DNA from: Cyclina sinensis
Taxonomy: Eukaryota; Mollusca; Bivalvia; Venerida; Veneridae
Assembly: GCA_012932295.1 (NCBI GenBank)
Contig: JAAONU010000001.1
Coordinates: forward strand, 5,045,104 to 5,109,103
Reading direction: 5' to 3'
Length of the DNA stretch: 64,000 bases
Shown: piece after piece, positions 38,438-49,900 of the stretch
How positions within the stretch are numbered: the first letter of the stretch is position 1
How the letters are laid out: each line of letters begins with the position of its first letter
The notes under the pieces: model-generated
Database searches by the model: none
The model's input: the letters and a program-made list of their open reading frames with translations, nothing else
What the model was told of the DNA's origin: nothing
Translations under genes and position numbers: made by a program

Positions 38438-39635
38438 ATGGAAGTTTCGAAGTTAATTGCGGTGACTTTTCTTTTTCTGGGTTTTCTATTTCACAATGTG
38501 AACGCAGCAGTAATGATTGAGGAAATGAAAGAAGAAACGTGTAAGTCTGCCTTGTTATATTTCCATTCAATTTACAAAAACGGCATTATATTATTTCAAA
38601 TGTAACAACTTATTAAAATGCATTTCGCTTACATATCTACTATATGTTTTTGTATAGTTATTGTAGAAAGTCTGTCATCGGCAACAAGAAATACCAAAGG
38701 TGTCAAAGTTGTTTGTTATCATAGAACATATGCATATTGCCTTTCTGACAAGGAAGCAACATAATAGTGTAACATATTCATAGATTTGAATAATGCTTGT
38801 TATCATTTTGATGCTTACACAATATATTATTGTCAATACCGGCTTCAATTAAATTCTATGTCTACCATAGTTATTTGAATTTCGTGTTTTGCTGAATGTA
38901 TTTCAGTGTTTGGAAGGACGGTCAAGTATTGCGAGTACAAAGGTCTCAGGTTGCTGCCGCTATCTGTGTTTAAAGACTATGATAGCTGCTCGAAATGCTA
39001 TTGTAGGAAGGGTCAATTAGAATGTTACACGTAAGATATCATTTATACCTAACCTCTCACGTTTTGCTTTTAAAGTTGTGGTATTCTTCAAGCCATGACC
39101 TTCGTGCCGAAATAATAGAATTCAGTTCTTCACTAGTCAGATATCAACATACAAACAGTTGCTCTTTATTGTGAAGGTAACTTTTTCCATATATTGTTTT
39201 TAAAACAAAGGTCAATATTGTATGTTATGTCTCTTGTTAAAGAAGTCTTGTAAAATGCCCGTTAGTTTGATTTTTCATAATATTTTACGATATAATGATT
39301 AATATTCCCCCCCCCCAGATTAGACTTCTAAGCAAGAAACAGTGTATGTGAGGTTCTTATTTGACGTACAGATGTATGTCATAACTTGCGTATTTTGTTA
39401 CCTCCATTTTAATCTCTCTCTCTCTCCCTCTCTCTCTCTCTGTTAATGTTTTCGTTGATTTTTAACTTAATTTTTTCCGTACCACAGTATGTATGGATTG
39501 ATTATGGAGCCGGAAGACTCGAAATGCACGTACAGAATTGTGAAATGCAAAGTACAGTGGGTGTTAAAGAAAAATAACAACAAACGCTGTCCGAAAAGAT
39601 GGATTCCAGATCAAGATTCCTTCTTCAAGAAATAG
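38438..39635 (+). CDS. Beta-microseminoprotein-like secreted protein, copy C
   Basis: Three exons: 38438-38540, 38907-39030 and 39488-39635 (stop 39633-39635), all GT/AG, with phases 1 and 2. The product is 124 residues. The signal peptide is ~1-23 (hydrophobic LIAVTFLFLGFLF, ending NVNA). Cysteines lie at 43, 62, 65, 67, 74, 89, 96 and 110, with spacing almost equal to copy B. The KYCEYKG start, DSCSKCYC cluster, DSKC..C pair and KKNNNKRCPKRWI tail follow the MSMB/PSP94 pattern of a Greek-key plus two-strand fold, known from the family and not visible here. It is the most compact copy. It lies head-to-head with copy B, 2.2 kb apart. Confidence 0.85.
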
Positions 39636-39828
39636 AAGAAACGAGAAGGAAGTTGCCACTAAATTTGATAACGTTAAAGATATGATCAATATTTTATTTA
39701 GAATGGTCAAGTTAGAGGGATCATTTGTTTCATGTTTTGAGGGTGCGGCTTCATGTTCTTTATTTTGTCATTAACATTCTTCTCTTCGATGATTATATGA
39801 CGAGTGCAAAAATACATGGCTGTTTAAA

Positions 39829-39834
39829 AATAAA
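39829..39834 (+). terminator. Poly(A) signal of copy C
   Basis: AATAAA about 195 bases after the copy C stop codon, followed within 30 bases by a T-rich run. Confidence 0.6.
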
Positions 39835-39854
39835 ACTGGAATGTTTCACTGGTC

Positions 39855-42800
39855 ATGTTTTTTTTTTTTTTTTTTTCTGGAGAGTTAGGCCATAGACATT
39901 GTTACAAGAAACTATTTATTTCAGAGAGAATGAAATTGTGCCTGACCCTATTAAACTTAACAATGCCACGCCAACGTTTTTTTTTTTTTGTTTGTTTGTT
40001 TGTTTGTTTGTTTGTTTGTTTTTTCGGTGCGTATGGATTTCAAATAAAAGGTGAAGTGAAACTTTTAAACGGTAGACCCGAAAGAGCAAATGGGGGTCTG
40101 TTAAAGTAGGAACAGTTTGCCGAAATGTGTCGAAATAGTTTCTAGTATCCGCCTCTTTGAAAGTCAGGTCACAAAGACCTCACTTAATGTAAATCAGACA
40201 CACCACGTTCCAACCCCTAGCGCATTTTTTACAGAAGTAGCTGGCTTCATTTAAATATTAGCATCACGAATTAATATCCCTATCTGTCGTAATATAGTGT
40301 ATTTATTATGAGTAAATCTTGAGTTTCGACTGTAAGAAGATAGCTACAGACTTGACGAAATAATGTGATCTCATATTTTGATAGAAGTGACGAGGTAGGT
40401 TTCTTTAGAATGTCTTGAAAATAGTATTTCCGGGCACCTGATAGAACCATGGAAGTTATCACTTAAGTCTTCTTTAAATGCACTAACACGAATAAACAAC
40501 ACATTCTACACAATCTGCTTCGAACCACAAGTAGTAGTTTATTAGTTTCAAAGCTCCTGTGTCTTGGGACCTTAACTCAACGATTTGATTGCATAGATGT
40601 TTGCTATTCAGTTTAAAGTTATCTTAGTCCTCTTCGTGACTTTTAGCATACAAAACTGATTTTTTTTACATAATTATAATTTATTTTCTAAATAACTGCT
40701 TTTATTGCTATTTAGTAAAGTCGACTATTGTAAATGGCCCTGTCGTAAATGTAATTTACAATTACACTGGAATTTACATTTGAATTATATAGCTCGCAGA
40801 AGTGAAACGAGTCTTTGTTGAATTTAATATATTTTCTCTGTGTTTTCAGCATGTATCTTGTCTGTCATGCATCTTGATCATTTGGTAGCCGAATCTAGGA
40901 AAGGGCTATATAATAATACAGCCATATTGCAACTATAAAAACGTTTGCAACTGTGATGTGTGTCTAGATAGGTGTATAGCAAACAGTATTTTATCGCACA
41001 ATTAATAACATTAGGCAACATGTACATTTGTTTCCGCCTGATCAACGTAGATGTACTCCACAGATAAAGTAATTGAAAGCAGTCACACCCCGTGACCTAC
41101 TGTCGAGAGTAAATTGATCAGTACTTATTTGAGTGGAAAATTGCTCGCTAACAAGGTGGTCATTGTCATTCTAATTACAGTATAAAGTGTACTAAACAAG
41201 TGCGGCTTACATTTCATTCGGTGTATTTATTTAACCAAGTCTCTTCCGGTTTTGACATGTTTACTTAACGGACAAGATGTTGACGATCTCGAATATAATT
41301 TAGACTCTGTAATGCTGAAACTCATCCTCTGTGAAATATATAACAAGATTTAACTTACATCTCGAAATATTTCTTATCATCCTTAGTCCTCAAATTTTCA
41401 TTCGTTTCTGGTCCGAAAACAATTTTACTGAGAGCTAAGATATACGTATTTCGCCTAGAACAGAATTGTCCGAGTCTTGGATGATAGATGCCATATTAAA
41501 TCTCAAGTTACCTGTTTACCATAATGAAGGCGCGTAAAAAGTAAAATAATTTTTCGTCTAGTAACTAAGGTATACAGGTTTTGTCTTTTCATCCAGGATT
41601 GTAACTGTAGACCTACTGTTCAACAGGGAATATTAATATAGGGAATGCTATACGAAGCAATGACAACGAGTAAATGTTTATTATATTATTCAACAATCAT
41701 GGTGTGTAACATCTATTTATTTGTCAAACATGTGTATGTAATGATCAAATCCATAAAGCCCTTCTTTGTAAACCGGTTAAATTTATCCGCTGGTCGACCT
41801 CGAGCCACTCAACGAGATAATGGGGCCACGCATCATCTCAGCGGGTAATATCTTCAACGAGTTAAATTCTTTTTAAATCTATATGACAATATAAACATCA
41901 ACTAAATTCGTACAATTTTTAAGCATAAAATTGTATCAAATGATAGCGATTTTACAGGTTTCTGATTTTGTTACAATACGGTATGGTTTATAAAAATGTG
42001 GTGCTGGATTGACCTACATGGTCAGACAATTGTGTTCACAGATTAAGTTTCGCAACATCTAGTGCAGTTTTATTCCGCGTGAGAAAATATTTTAGGCGTG
42101 CAGGAAAGATGAATGGACCATTTTAAATGCATGAGAATATGGGAAGATAAACTTTACAAATACAGAGAAACGTGTGACAAAATTAAGTTTAATGCGATAA
42201 TAAAAGAGACATTTAGTTATGTTCATTGAACTTGTTGGAATACCTAAGGTAAGCACATGGTCTAGTTCAATATATAGTTTTGTTCTGAAAACATTTTAAA
42301 AGATGAAAATTCAAATGTGTTCTCAAACATGTGCTAATTGACTTTTTAAAACCAAGCTTTGTTGGGTTTTTTAAACAGTAAAATATAATGCATGTGCAAA
42401 TAAACTTTATTTACTTTTTGGTAACCCATACATCTGAAAATGTGCATACATTTATTTGTTCTGCCTAAATCGATACAATCCCGACCTTTCTGGTCCTTAA
42501 AAATGAAATTAGATAAGTCTGTAGATTGGGTATAAGAAGAGTATGTGAATTAAAGACATGAATATAAAGTACCGAAAGGTCAAAGATATTTTAATTCGAA
42601 ATATTGCGAGTGAGAGAATTAAAGAACGAAACTGCCTGAATGAAGGAACAAACAAACGACAGAAAAAAGAACTGTTGGATTCAGGAACGAATACGAGCGA
42701 GTGAATAAAACATTATCATAGGCACAAATAGCTTAATTAATGTATGAAATATCTTCCGTATGTCTCTCGGTCATGAAGTTATATCTTCAGTGATTATGAT

Positions 42801-43190
42801 AACAATTCTACTTGCACGAGGCAAATAGTATGAATTTTTCTGTACTTTTTTGAGGCGTGAAATTAAGTGTAATTAAAACTTTGACCTGAGGGAATACATT
42901 ATTAGATATTGTTTCTAAAAATTATACTTTAATAGTGTGAATAGTGACATCATTATATTCCATTTCATAATTACAAGCTTTCAGCATGGTCAAACACAAT
43001 AATAATAATAATAAAAAAAAATATTTTTTTTATTTATTTTTTAAGAGAACATGAAATTAGTAATTTTTAATAAAAGAGCGCGAGACCAACTGTTGCATAC
43101 CCATTTTCTAATGATCGACACAAATTAAAACAAAACAAAACAAAACAAAAATAAGAGCTATCACTATTCTATTTTAGATTATAACCGGAA
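39855..43190. other. Intergenic DNA with simple repeats
   Basis: A long T run at ~39857 and a T run plus (GTTT)n at ~39978-40022. (ATA)n near 42996 and (AAAAC)n near 43131. No gene recognised in 3.3 kb. Confidence 0.55.
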
Positions 43191-45130
43191 TGTATCATTA
43201 AAAGACCTTATGTATTACACTTCGTTAAAAAAATCTCATGTATTACACTTCATTTAAAGACCTAACGAATGACATCTCATTAAAAAAAACCTCATGCATT
43301 ACTCATCATTCAAAGACCTCATGTATAACACTTCATAAAAAGAGGTCATGTATTACACTTCATTAAAAGACCTACGTATTACCCTTCATTGAAAGACTTC
43401 ATGTTTTACAACTCATTTAAAGACCTCATGTTCATTAAAGGACCTAACGTGTAACACTTCATTAAAAAACCTAACGTATTACATCTCATTAAAATATCTC
43501 ATGTATTACAACTTCATAAAAGACCTCATGTATTATACCTCAATAAAAAAAAACTCGTGTTTTATGTTATGTTATGTTATGTTATGTATAACACCTCATG
43601 AAAATTCCTTATTTATTACACCTCATTAAAAATCATCACGTATTACTACTCAATAGTCCTCAAGTATTACACTTCATTTAAAGACCTCATGTATTTCACC
43701 TCATTGAAAGACCTCATGTATTACACCTCATTAAAGGTCCTCATGTATTACACTTCATTAAAACTCCTAACGTATTACACTCCATTAAAAGACCTCCTGT
43801 ATTGCACTTCATTAGAAATCCTCATGTATAACACCTCATAAAAAGTCCTCATGTATTACGCCTCATAAAAAGTCCTCATGTATTACACTTGATTTTAAGA
43901 CCAAACGCATTACACCTAATTAATAGTCCTCATGTATTACACTTCATTAAAAGACCTTGTGTATTACATCTCATAAAAAGACCTCATGTATTATACTTCA
44001 TTAAAAGACCTTATGTTTTACATCTCATTAAAGGACTCATGTATAACACCTCATTAAATGTCCTCATGTATTACACTTGATTTAAAGACCTGACATATTA
44101 CATTTATTTAAGAACTTCATGTATTACATTTCATTGAAAGACCTCGTGTATTACATCTCATAAAAAGACCTCATGTATTACACAGTTCATTAAAAGACCT
44201 CATGAATTACACCTAATTAAAAGAACTTATGTATCACACCTCATTAAAATTTCTGAGGTCTTTCAATGTATTACACTTGATTAAAAGACCTGACATATTA
44301 GATTTCATTAAGAACTTCATGTATTACACTTCATTGAAAAACCTCGTGTATTACATCTCATAAAAAGACCTCATGTATTACACAGTTCATAAAAAGACCT
44401 CATGAATTACACCTCATTAAAAGAGCTTATGTATTACACCTCATTAAAAGTCTTCATGAATCACACCTTTTTTTTAAAAAACATATGTGTTACATTTTAT
44501 AAAAAGACCTAACGTATTATCCTTCATTAAAAGACCTCACGGATTACACATTATTGAAAGACCTCATAAAATTACACTTTATTAAAAGTCCTCATGTATT
44601 GCACTTATTTAAAAGTCATCATGTATTACACTTCATGAAAAGAACTTATGTACTACACCTTATTAAAAGACCTGATGTATTATACTTCATTAAAAGACCT
44701 CATGTTTTACATCTCATTTAAAAAATATCATGTATAAGACCTCATTAAATGTCCTCATGTATTACACTTGATTTAAAGACCTGACATTTTACATTTCATT
44801 AAAAGACCTTATGTATTACACTTCATTAAAAGACCTAAGGTATTACACTTCATTAAAAGACCTCATGTATTGCACCTCATTAAAAGATCTTATATGTTAC
44901 ACCTTATTAAAAAAGACCTAATGTAGAATCTATTACACTTCATGAAAAGACCTCATGTATTACACCGTATTAAAAGACCACATGTATTACACCTTATTAA
45001 AAGACCTCATGTATTACACTTCATGAAAAGACCTGATGTATTACACTTCATGAAAAGAACTCATGTATTACACTTCATTAAAAGATCTCATGTATTACAC
45101 GTCATTAAAAGATCTCATGTACAACACTTC
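43190..45130. repeat. 27-bp minisatellite, ~1.9 kb, heavily diverged
   Basis: About 70 copies of a unit containing cattaaaagacctcatgta and ttacac. A 5-bp (TTATG)n patch sits at ~43563-43586 inside it. The sequence is unrelated to the 27-bp array at 32-34 kb although the period is the same. Confidence 0.92.
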
Positions 45131-45650
45131 TGTCATGCCCACATTATTTATGTCCTCTTTCTTTTTAAGCACAATATTGGATCATTTAGTACTTACAGAT
45201 GATTGTAAAATCGTAACGTCTTAGGGGTGATTCGCTTCCACATTCATGCAGACTTCAGAAGTAATGTGATTCTTACATATCAAACTTTATTACGTCATCA
45301 ATACGTCATGAACGTGTCGTTCAGCTTTATGTCCACGACTTCAAAATATATATAAAATCAAAACAGTGTACGTCCGTTTATATATGTTGGTTACTCGTAT
45401 ATTAAACTAGTTCAATGTAATTCATACATTTTACATTGCTCATAGACTGTGAATGGAAAGAAAACTTTTACGGTTGTGAGAGCACAACAGCGCCACAATA
45501 GGGTCACCAGTTTACAGCAATGAACGTTTCATGATTGTTTGTTTGGCAACAGAAATAAAACTTGCTCAGAATAAAAATTACAGACTACCTGGGATAATCG
45601 CCTCCGTCACCCAGCTATGCCATTGTGTTGTGTTGTGTTTAGCTGAAGCA
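45131..45650. other. Intergenic DNA
   Basis: No coding or RNA feature recognised. Confidence 0.5.
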
Positions 45651-45654
45651 ATAG

Positions 45655-45790
45655 GAGAAGCAATTGGTCCGGGGACTGGGCACTGGACTTTCGTTCCGGA
45701 GGTCGCTGGTTCGAATCCCACGAGAGGAAGTATTTTCCAGTGACTTTCGACACAATCCTGTTTGCAGTTTGCATTCAGGAAGTAGTCATT
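45655..45790 (+). mobile_element. tRNA-derived SINE (ggttcgaatccca head)
   Basis: B box ctggttcgaatccca at ~45707-45721, preceded by a GC-rich head and followed by agtgactttc. The same head and follow-on occur inverted at 50780-50920, defining one family. Confidence 0.6.
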
Positions 45791-45891
45791 TATATCGATG
45801 CAACGTGTACACGTTCCTTTCAAATGTTGCCAGGCTGATGTGGGTGTAGCCGGGTACAGGTATATGGTGACAAATCGATTAGTAACACCAT

Positions 45892-45958
45892 GTGGCTTGG
45901 TCATTTGCTGTCTACCCTGTAAGCGGAAGGGTCTGTGTTCAAGTCCCGGTCGAGCCAC
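45892..45958 (+). other. tRNA-like sequence (pseudogene or SINE head)
   Basis: A 7-base acceptor-like stem (gtggctt / gagccac), an anticodon-like hairpin (accct / agggt) and a B-box/T-loop gtgttcaagtccc are present. The D-arm is short and the T stem has a mismatch, so a working tRNA is unlikely. Confidence 0.45.
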
Positions 45959-45959
45959 G

Positions 45960-46975
45960 ATTTTTCACGACCTCTTAAATTAGCATAAATCTTACATCGT
46001 CACTAAGCACAAAACGAGTGTGTATTTATAGTATCAAGATCATTTTTTGAATTCACTTTTTTCTTCGGAAAAATATACATTTAACCTTTATTACATGTAG
46101 GTATTTCTAACAAATGTAGCGTATGTATTTCATAACCTTTTCATTTGTTTCATATATTTGTTCATACATGTATTCATAATAAATACCGACATCAGATATC
46201 TTGAATTATAAAGAAAAGAGGAACATGTTGATGTGGCCAGTGTTTAATTCAGAATATTAAGTACTTTAATATTCTCTTTCTAGTTCTGAATGCCATTTGC
46301 ACCAATTAAATGTATATTTTTATAGCTATTTATTTTTAGATAATAAACCCACAAACAGTTAATGTTATAAATGAGGTGCAAGTTACTTATAAAAGTATTC
46401 ACCACTTAGGAAATTACTTAAAATTCTTTCTCTCACAATATTTCCCGTTTATATCCCCGCACTTAAATATACATGTATGTACTAGTATATTAGAATGATA
46501 TAAAACGTATCATCACCTAACAGTTATCAGATTATGTGTTTAAAGTGTTACGAACAAATGGCAAACCGTCTGCATATTTTGAGATAAAAGTTCTGTTTAA
46601 ACATTCAGTGTTTCTACTGGATACATTCTGACAGGTTCCGCGCGTTGCACAAGTCATTCTCACCTTCTATCTACCTGTATACCTGCCCTACCTGCAAATC
46701 TATTATCAGAAACATTCGGATTATTCGGAACTTACCGCACATTTGTTATCTAAAGTGGAATCGTCCGGTTAGAAGCACGTGCCAAGATCTCTATGGGAAT
46801 GCAGACGGCATGTTCATTGCTTGTTACCATAGTAACTATCCAGTCTAAAATAAGATTTGGCAGATAGCTCTTCATTTATCATCTGGTGGAAAGTTTGGGA
46901 GTTTACCTACATAGAATTTACCTTGTTTTTCTCTGAATCTAGTCTCCGGGCCCGTTCGAAGGGTATCAGGTCACC
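45960..46975 (+). other. 5' flank and presumed 5' UTR of the PDZ gene
   Basis: No upstream exon or TATA box can be fixed. The final ~60 bases are GC-richer than the surroundings and lead into a strong start context. Confidence 0.4.
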
Positions 46976-49900
46976 ATGGAGACGATATGGCTACAGAGAC
47001 CCAGTTCGGATATACCCTGGGGATTTCGGTTACAGGGGGGACGGGAATTTGCCGAGCCGCTCTCCGTCCAGAGGGTAAGTACTTTATGTTTATAGTATTT
47101 AATAGGTACGTGTTACTTGTATATAGATATTCAATGTATATGAAGTAGTTACCAGATTTAAAAGAAAATCAGATTATGTATAATGGGACAGTTTATAGCA
47201 TAATATTAAAAAACGTGACTTGCATTCAAACGGTCATTTTAACAAAAAAGGGTAACTTCATTTTTCAATACGGCGTCATGACTGGCCTACACTGTCTTGT
47301 TGGAAATGGCAACGTTTGTAAATCTTCGCTTGATCTGGGCATACAGAATGATACTTTTTTCGGTAAAATTGCTCGGAGTAAAATTTAAGTGTACATTCTA
47401 TGAGCACATTACATATCATTTCTTAGTTTTCACTGGACTTACTATAACTCTTAATATACTGTCCCTGGTTTTCATAACTTACTTTCGATTTTGATTTGGA
47501 TTGCATAAATAACTGACAAGATATTAAACATTTCTTTTAAAAATGACATGTTATGTCAAATTATGTATAAAAAGCAAATCCTTGGTACGGACACGTTCAC
47601 AACTGACCGCCATTACTTACATCTGTCCTATTCAACAAGAACACTAAAGTCGGACCAACGGAAACCGATCTAACTGTGATCCTCCATGCTAAAGTATTTA
47701 ACTGTAATGGTCGGTCTAGATATATAATACTAACGTTCATTCCAGACTTTACTTACTACCTTCTATCCCTACATTTATCACTTGATGACAGCAGCAGGTC
47801 TTAGGAACTGCGCTTACACCTGCATGCTAAGTATAAAAAAACATACATTTTACAGAATATGACTGTCTAATTGCTCTAAACACAATATACTAGAAAAACC
47901 CGTAGAATCTCACTGTGAATACATGACATTTTTAACTTAAGGAATATAGACTTTATTTTATGTCAGAAATTCCATCACCAATAAACAGATGCGAGGAAGC
48001 CACTTAGGTTTAGGTAGACAATTAACCTGCACTTCAATCTGAACATTTAAAATGGCCCAGGGCACCATTTAGTCTCGGACCGTAACATTTTTAAGAAATG
48101 ATGGTTACTGTAAGATTGTATGGACGTTTAATCTGGCTAAAATATATAATGTTCACAAAGTTAAAAGTTATATTGTTGCAGAACGTTAAAAGTACTTTGA
48201 AAGTAACGACAAAACCACCTGGTGACATATAGATTCTGATACTAGAGCTATGTACCGTTGCCAAGATAAATGATTTCCGAATTGTAAGTACGTCTTTCTG
48301 TTTACGAGGTGTAATTAATTTCCATACCTTTCTGCAGTTTTCATAGAGTGCCAACCATCATCCATGAAAAAGTTCAAGAATTTCTCTGACGTTCATTATT
48401 ACTCCCACGTATTTCAAATAACTTACCAGATTTCGAATTGTTTACATCCCAATCAGATGACGCGAGTGTCTATTCGTACTTATAACATAGATATATATTT
48501 TACTGATACCTCTCAAATTAATGTACGTACTATAACAATAATTAGAAACAAAGAAGCAAGCAATTGAACCACCAGGTTAATGTGGAGAGGAGAAAAGTTT
48601 TCTAGAGCATACATACTTCTGATCAGTATTTTACCTCTGTCCAACTGACATGTACTTCTACATTTGATGTATAATAACCAGAAAACAATTTCTCGAGATG
48701 TTTTAATACCTAGGAGAAGAAAAGGATATACTGAACGTCTTATGGATATCTGATTTATTGAAAGTTTTCCAAAGATTCAAGCAAATTCTTTAGAAAATGG
48801 AATAAATTACTTCGGTTACACATTACTGGTGGTGTTAATGAACCTTGGCACAAAGTTGTCGAAACATAAGTTGTAGGTACCATTAAAAAGGTTGTTTATT
48901 TCATTTATTGTATCAAAGAGGCTTCGCTTTCAAATTTATAATCTGACATAATCTTTTAGCTAACTTGGTATCATCTATATCGAGAGATTTGGTATAACGT
49001 CTGTTCCATTTTGGTATGGTTTATTTAAGTAATACATTTGACTACTACCAATATTTCTGTTGAAATCAAACGTATGAGAAAATCTATGTAGTTTTCTGTG
49101 TGTATTTAATGGGCCACCTGCCCTAAGCAAAAGCATGACGTCCTAGAATTCTGTCCGCTCACTTTCTCAGATATTCTTACTCTAGAAATTTCAATGGGGT
49201 AGGAATTTTCTAAAAATATTATCTAAGATAGGTTCGATAACCAGACTGGTCTGGTCGTCTTTCAGTGGTTCAGACTTGTCAGTATATTGTTATATTCATA
49301 CTGTCATAAAACTTCTTTGTGTCCTAAACTATCTTTATTTTCAAAACTTTGAATAGCATTCAACGCTTTCGATAGTACTAAATAATAATATAGAGTACAT
49401 TTTGTAAAGAAATAAACTAACGTTTTTGTTCCGACGTGAACGTTATAAACGCTCGGTGCATTTACTATCCCGCTGACACTCGGAAACGAGCTAGTGAGGC
49501 AGAACGGAAGGCGTTTTAACATTATTACTTTATCAGATAATCTGTGGATTTCCAGGATAGCGTAAAAATGCATCTGCAACTTACATGATAAGCCTTCAGT
49601 TACAGGTCTCTATGAACATGCACTTGAATTCTGAGTCATTCAGCTTAGACCAAAGAAACAAATTGTTTGATTGAAGATGTTTTATATTGTTTGTAAACAT
49701 TTGAATGAAAGCAGAACGCGTTTTTGTTGCAGAAAGAAAAAGAAGCTGTTTTTTCACTCATCGAAACGCTTGGATGCATTAATACAGAGCACATTTTGTT
49801 TCAGTGCAATATCTTTTTGGGGCGGGGGCGGATAGTAGAGGACGGGGGCGGGCATAGGCAATAGATGTTTAACGGGCGGATAATTATTATTTCACTAAGA

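Noticed and set aside
43190..45130. Possible CRISPR-like array of direct repeats
   Set aside because: Contiguous 27-bp units without unique spacers in animal DNA; an ordinary minisatellite.
46857..47078. 73-residue frame ending YGYRDPVRIYPGD
   Set aside because: It overlaps exon 1 of the PDZ gene in the wrong frame. The correct frame gives the PWGF motif and joins the second half of the PDZ domain.
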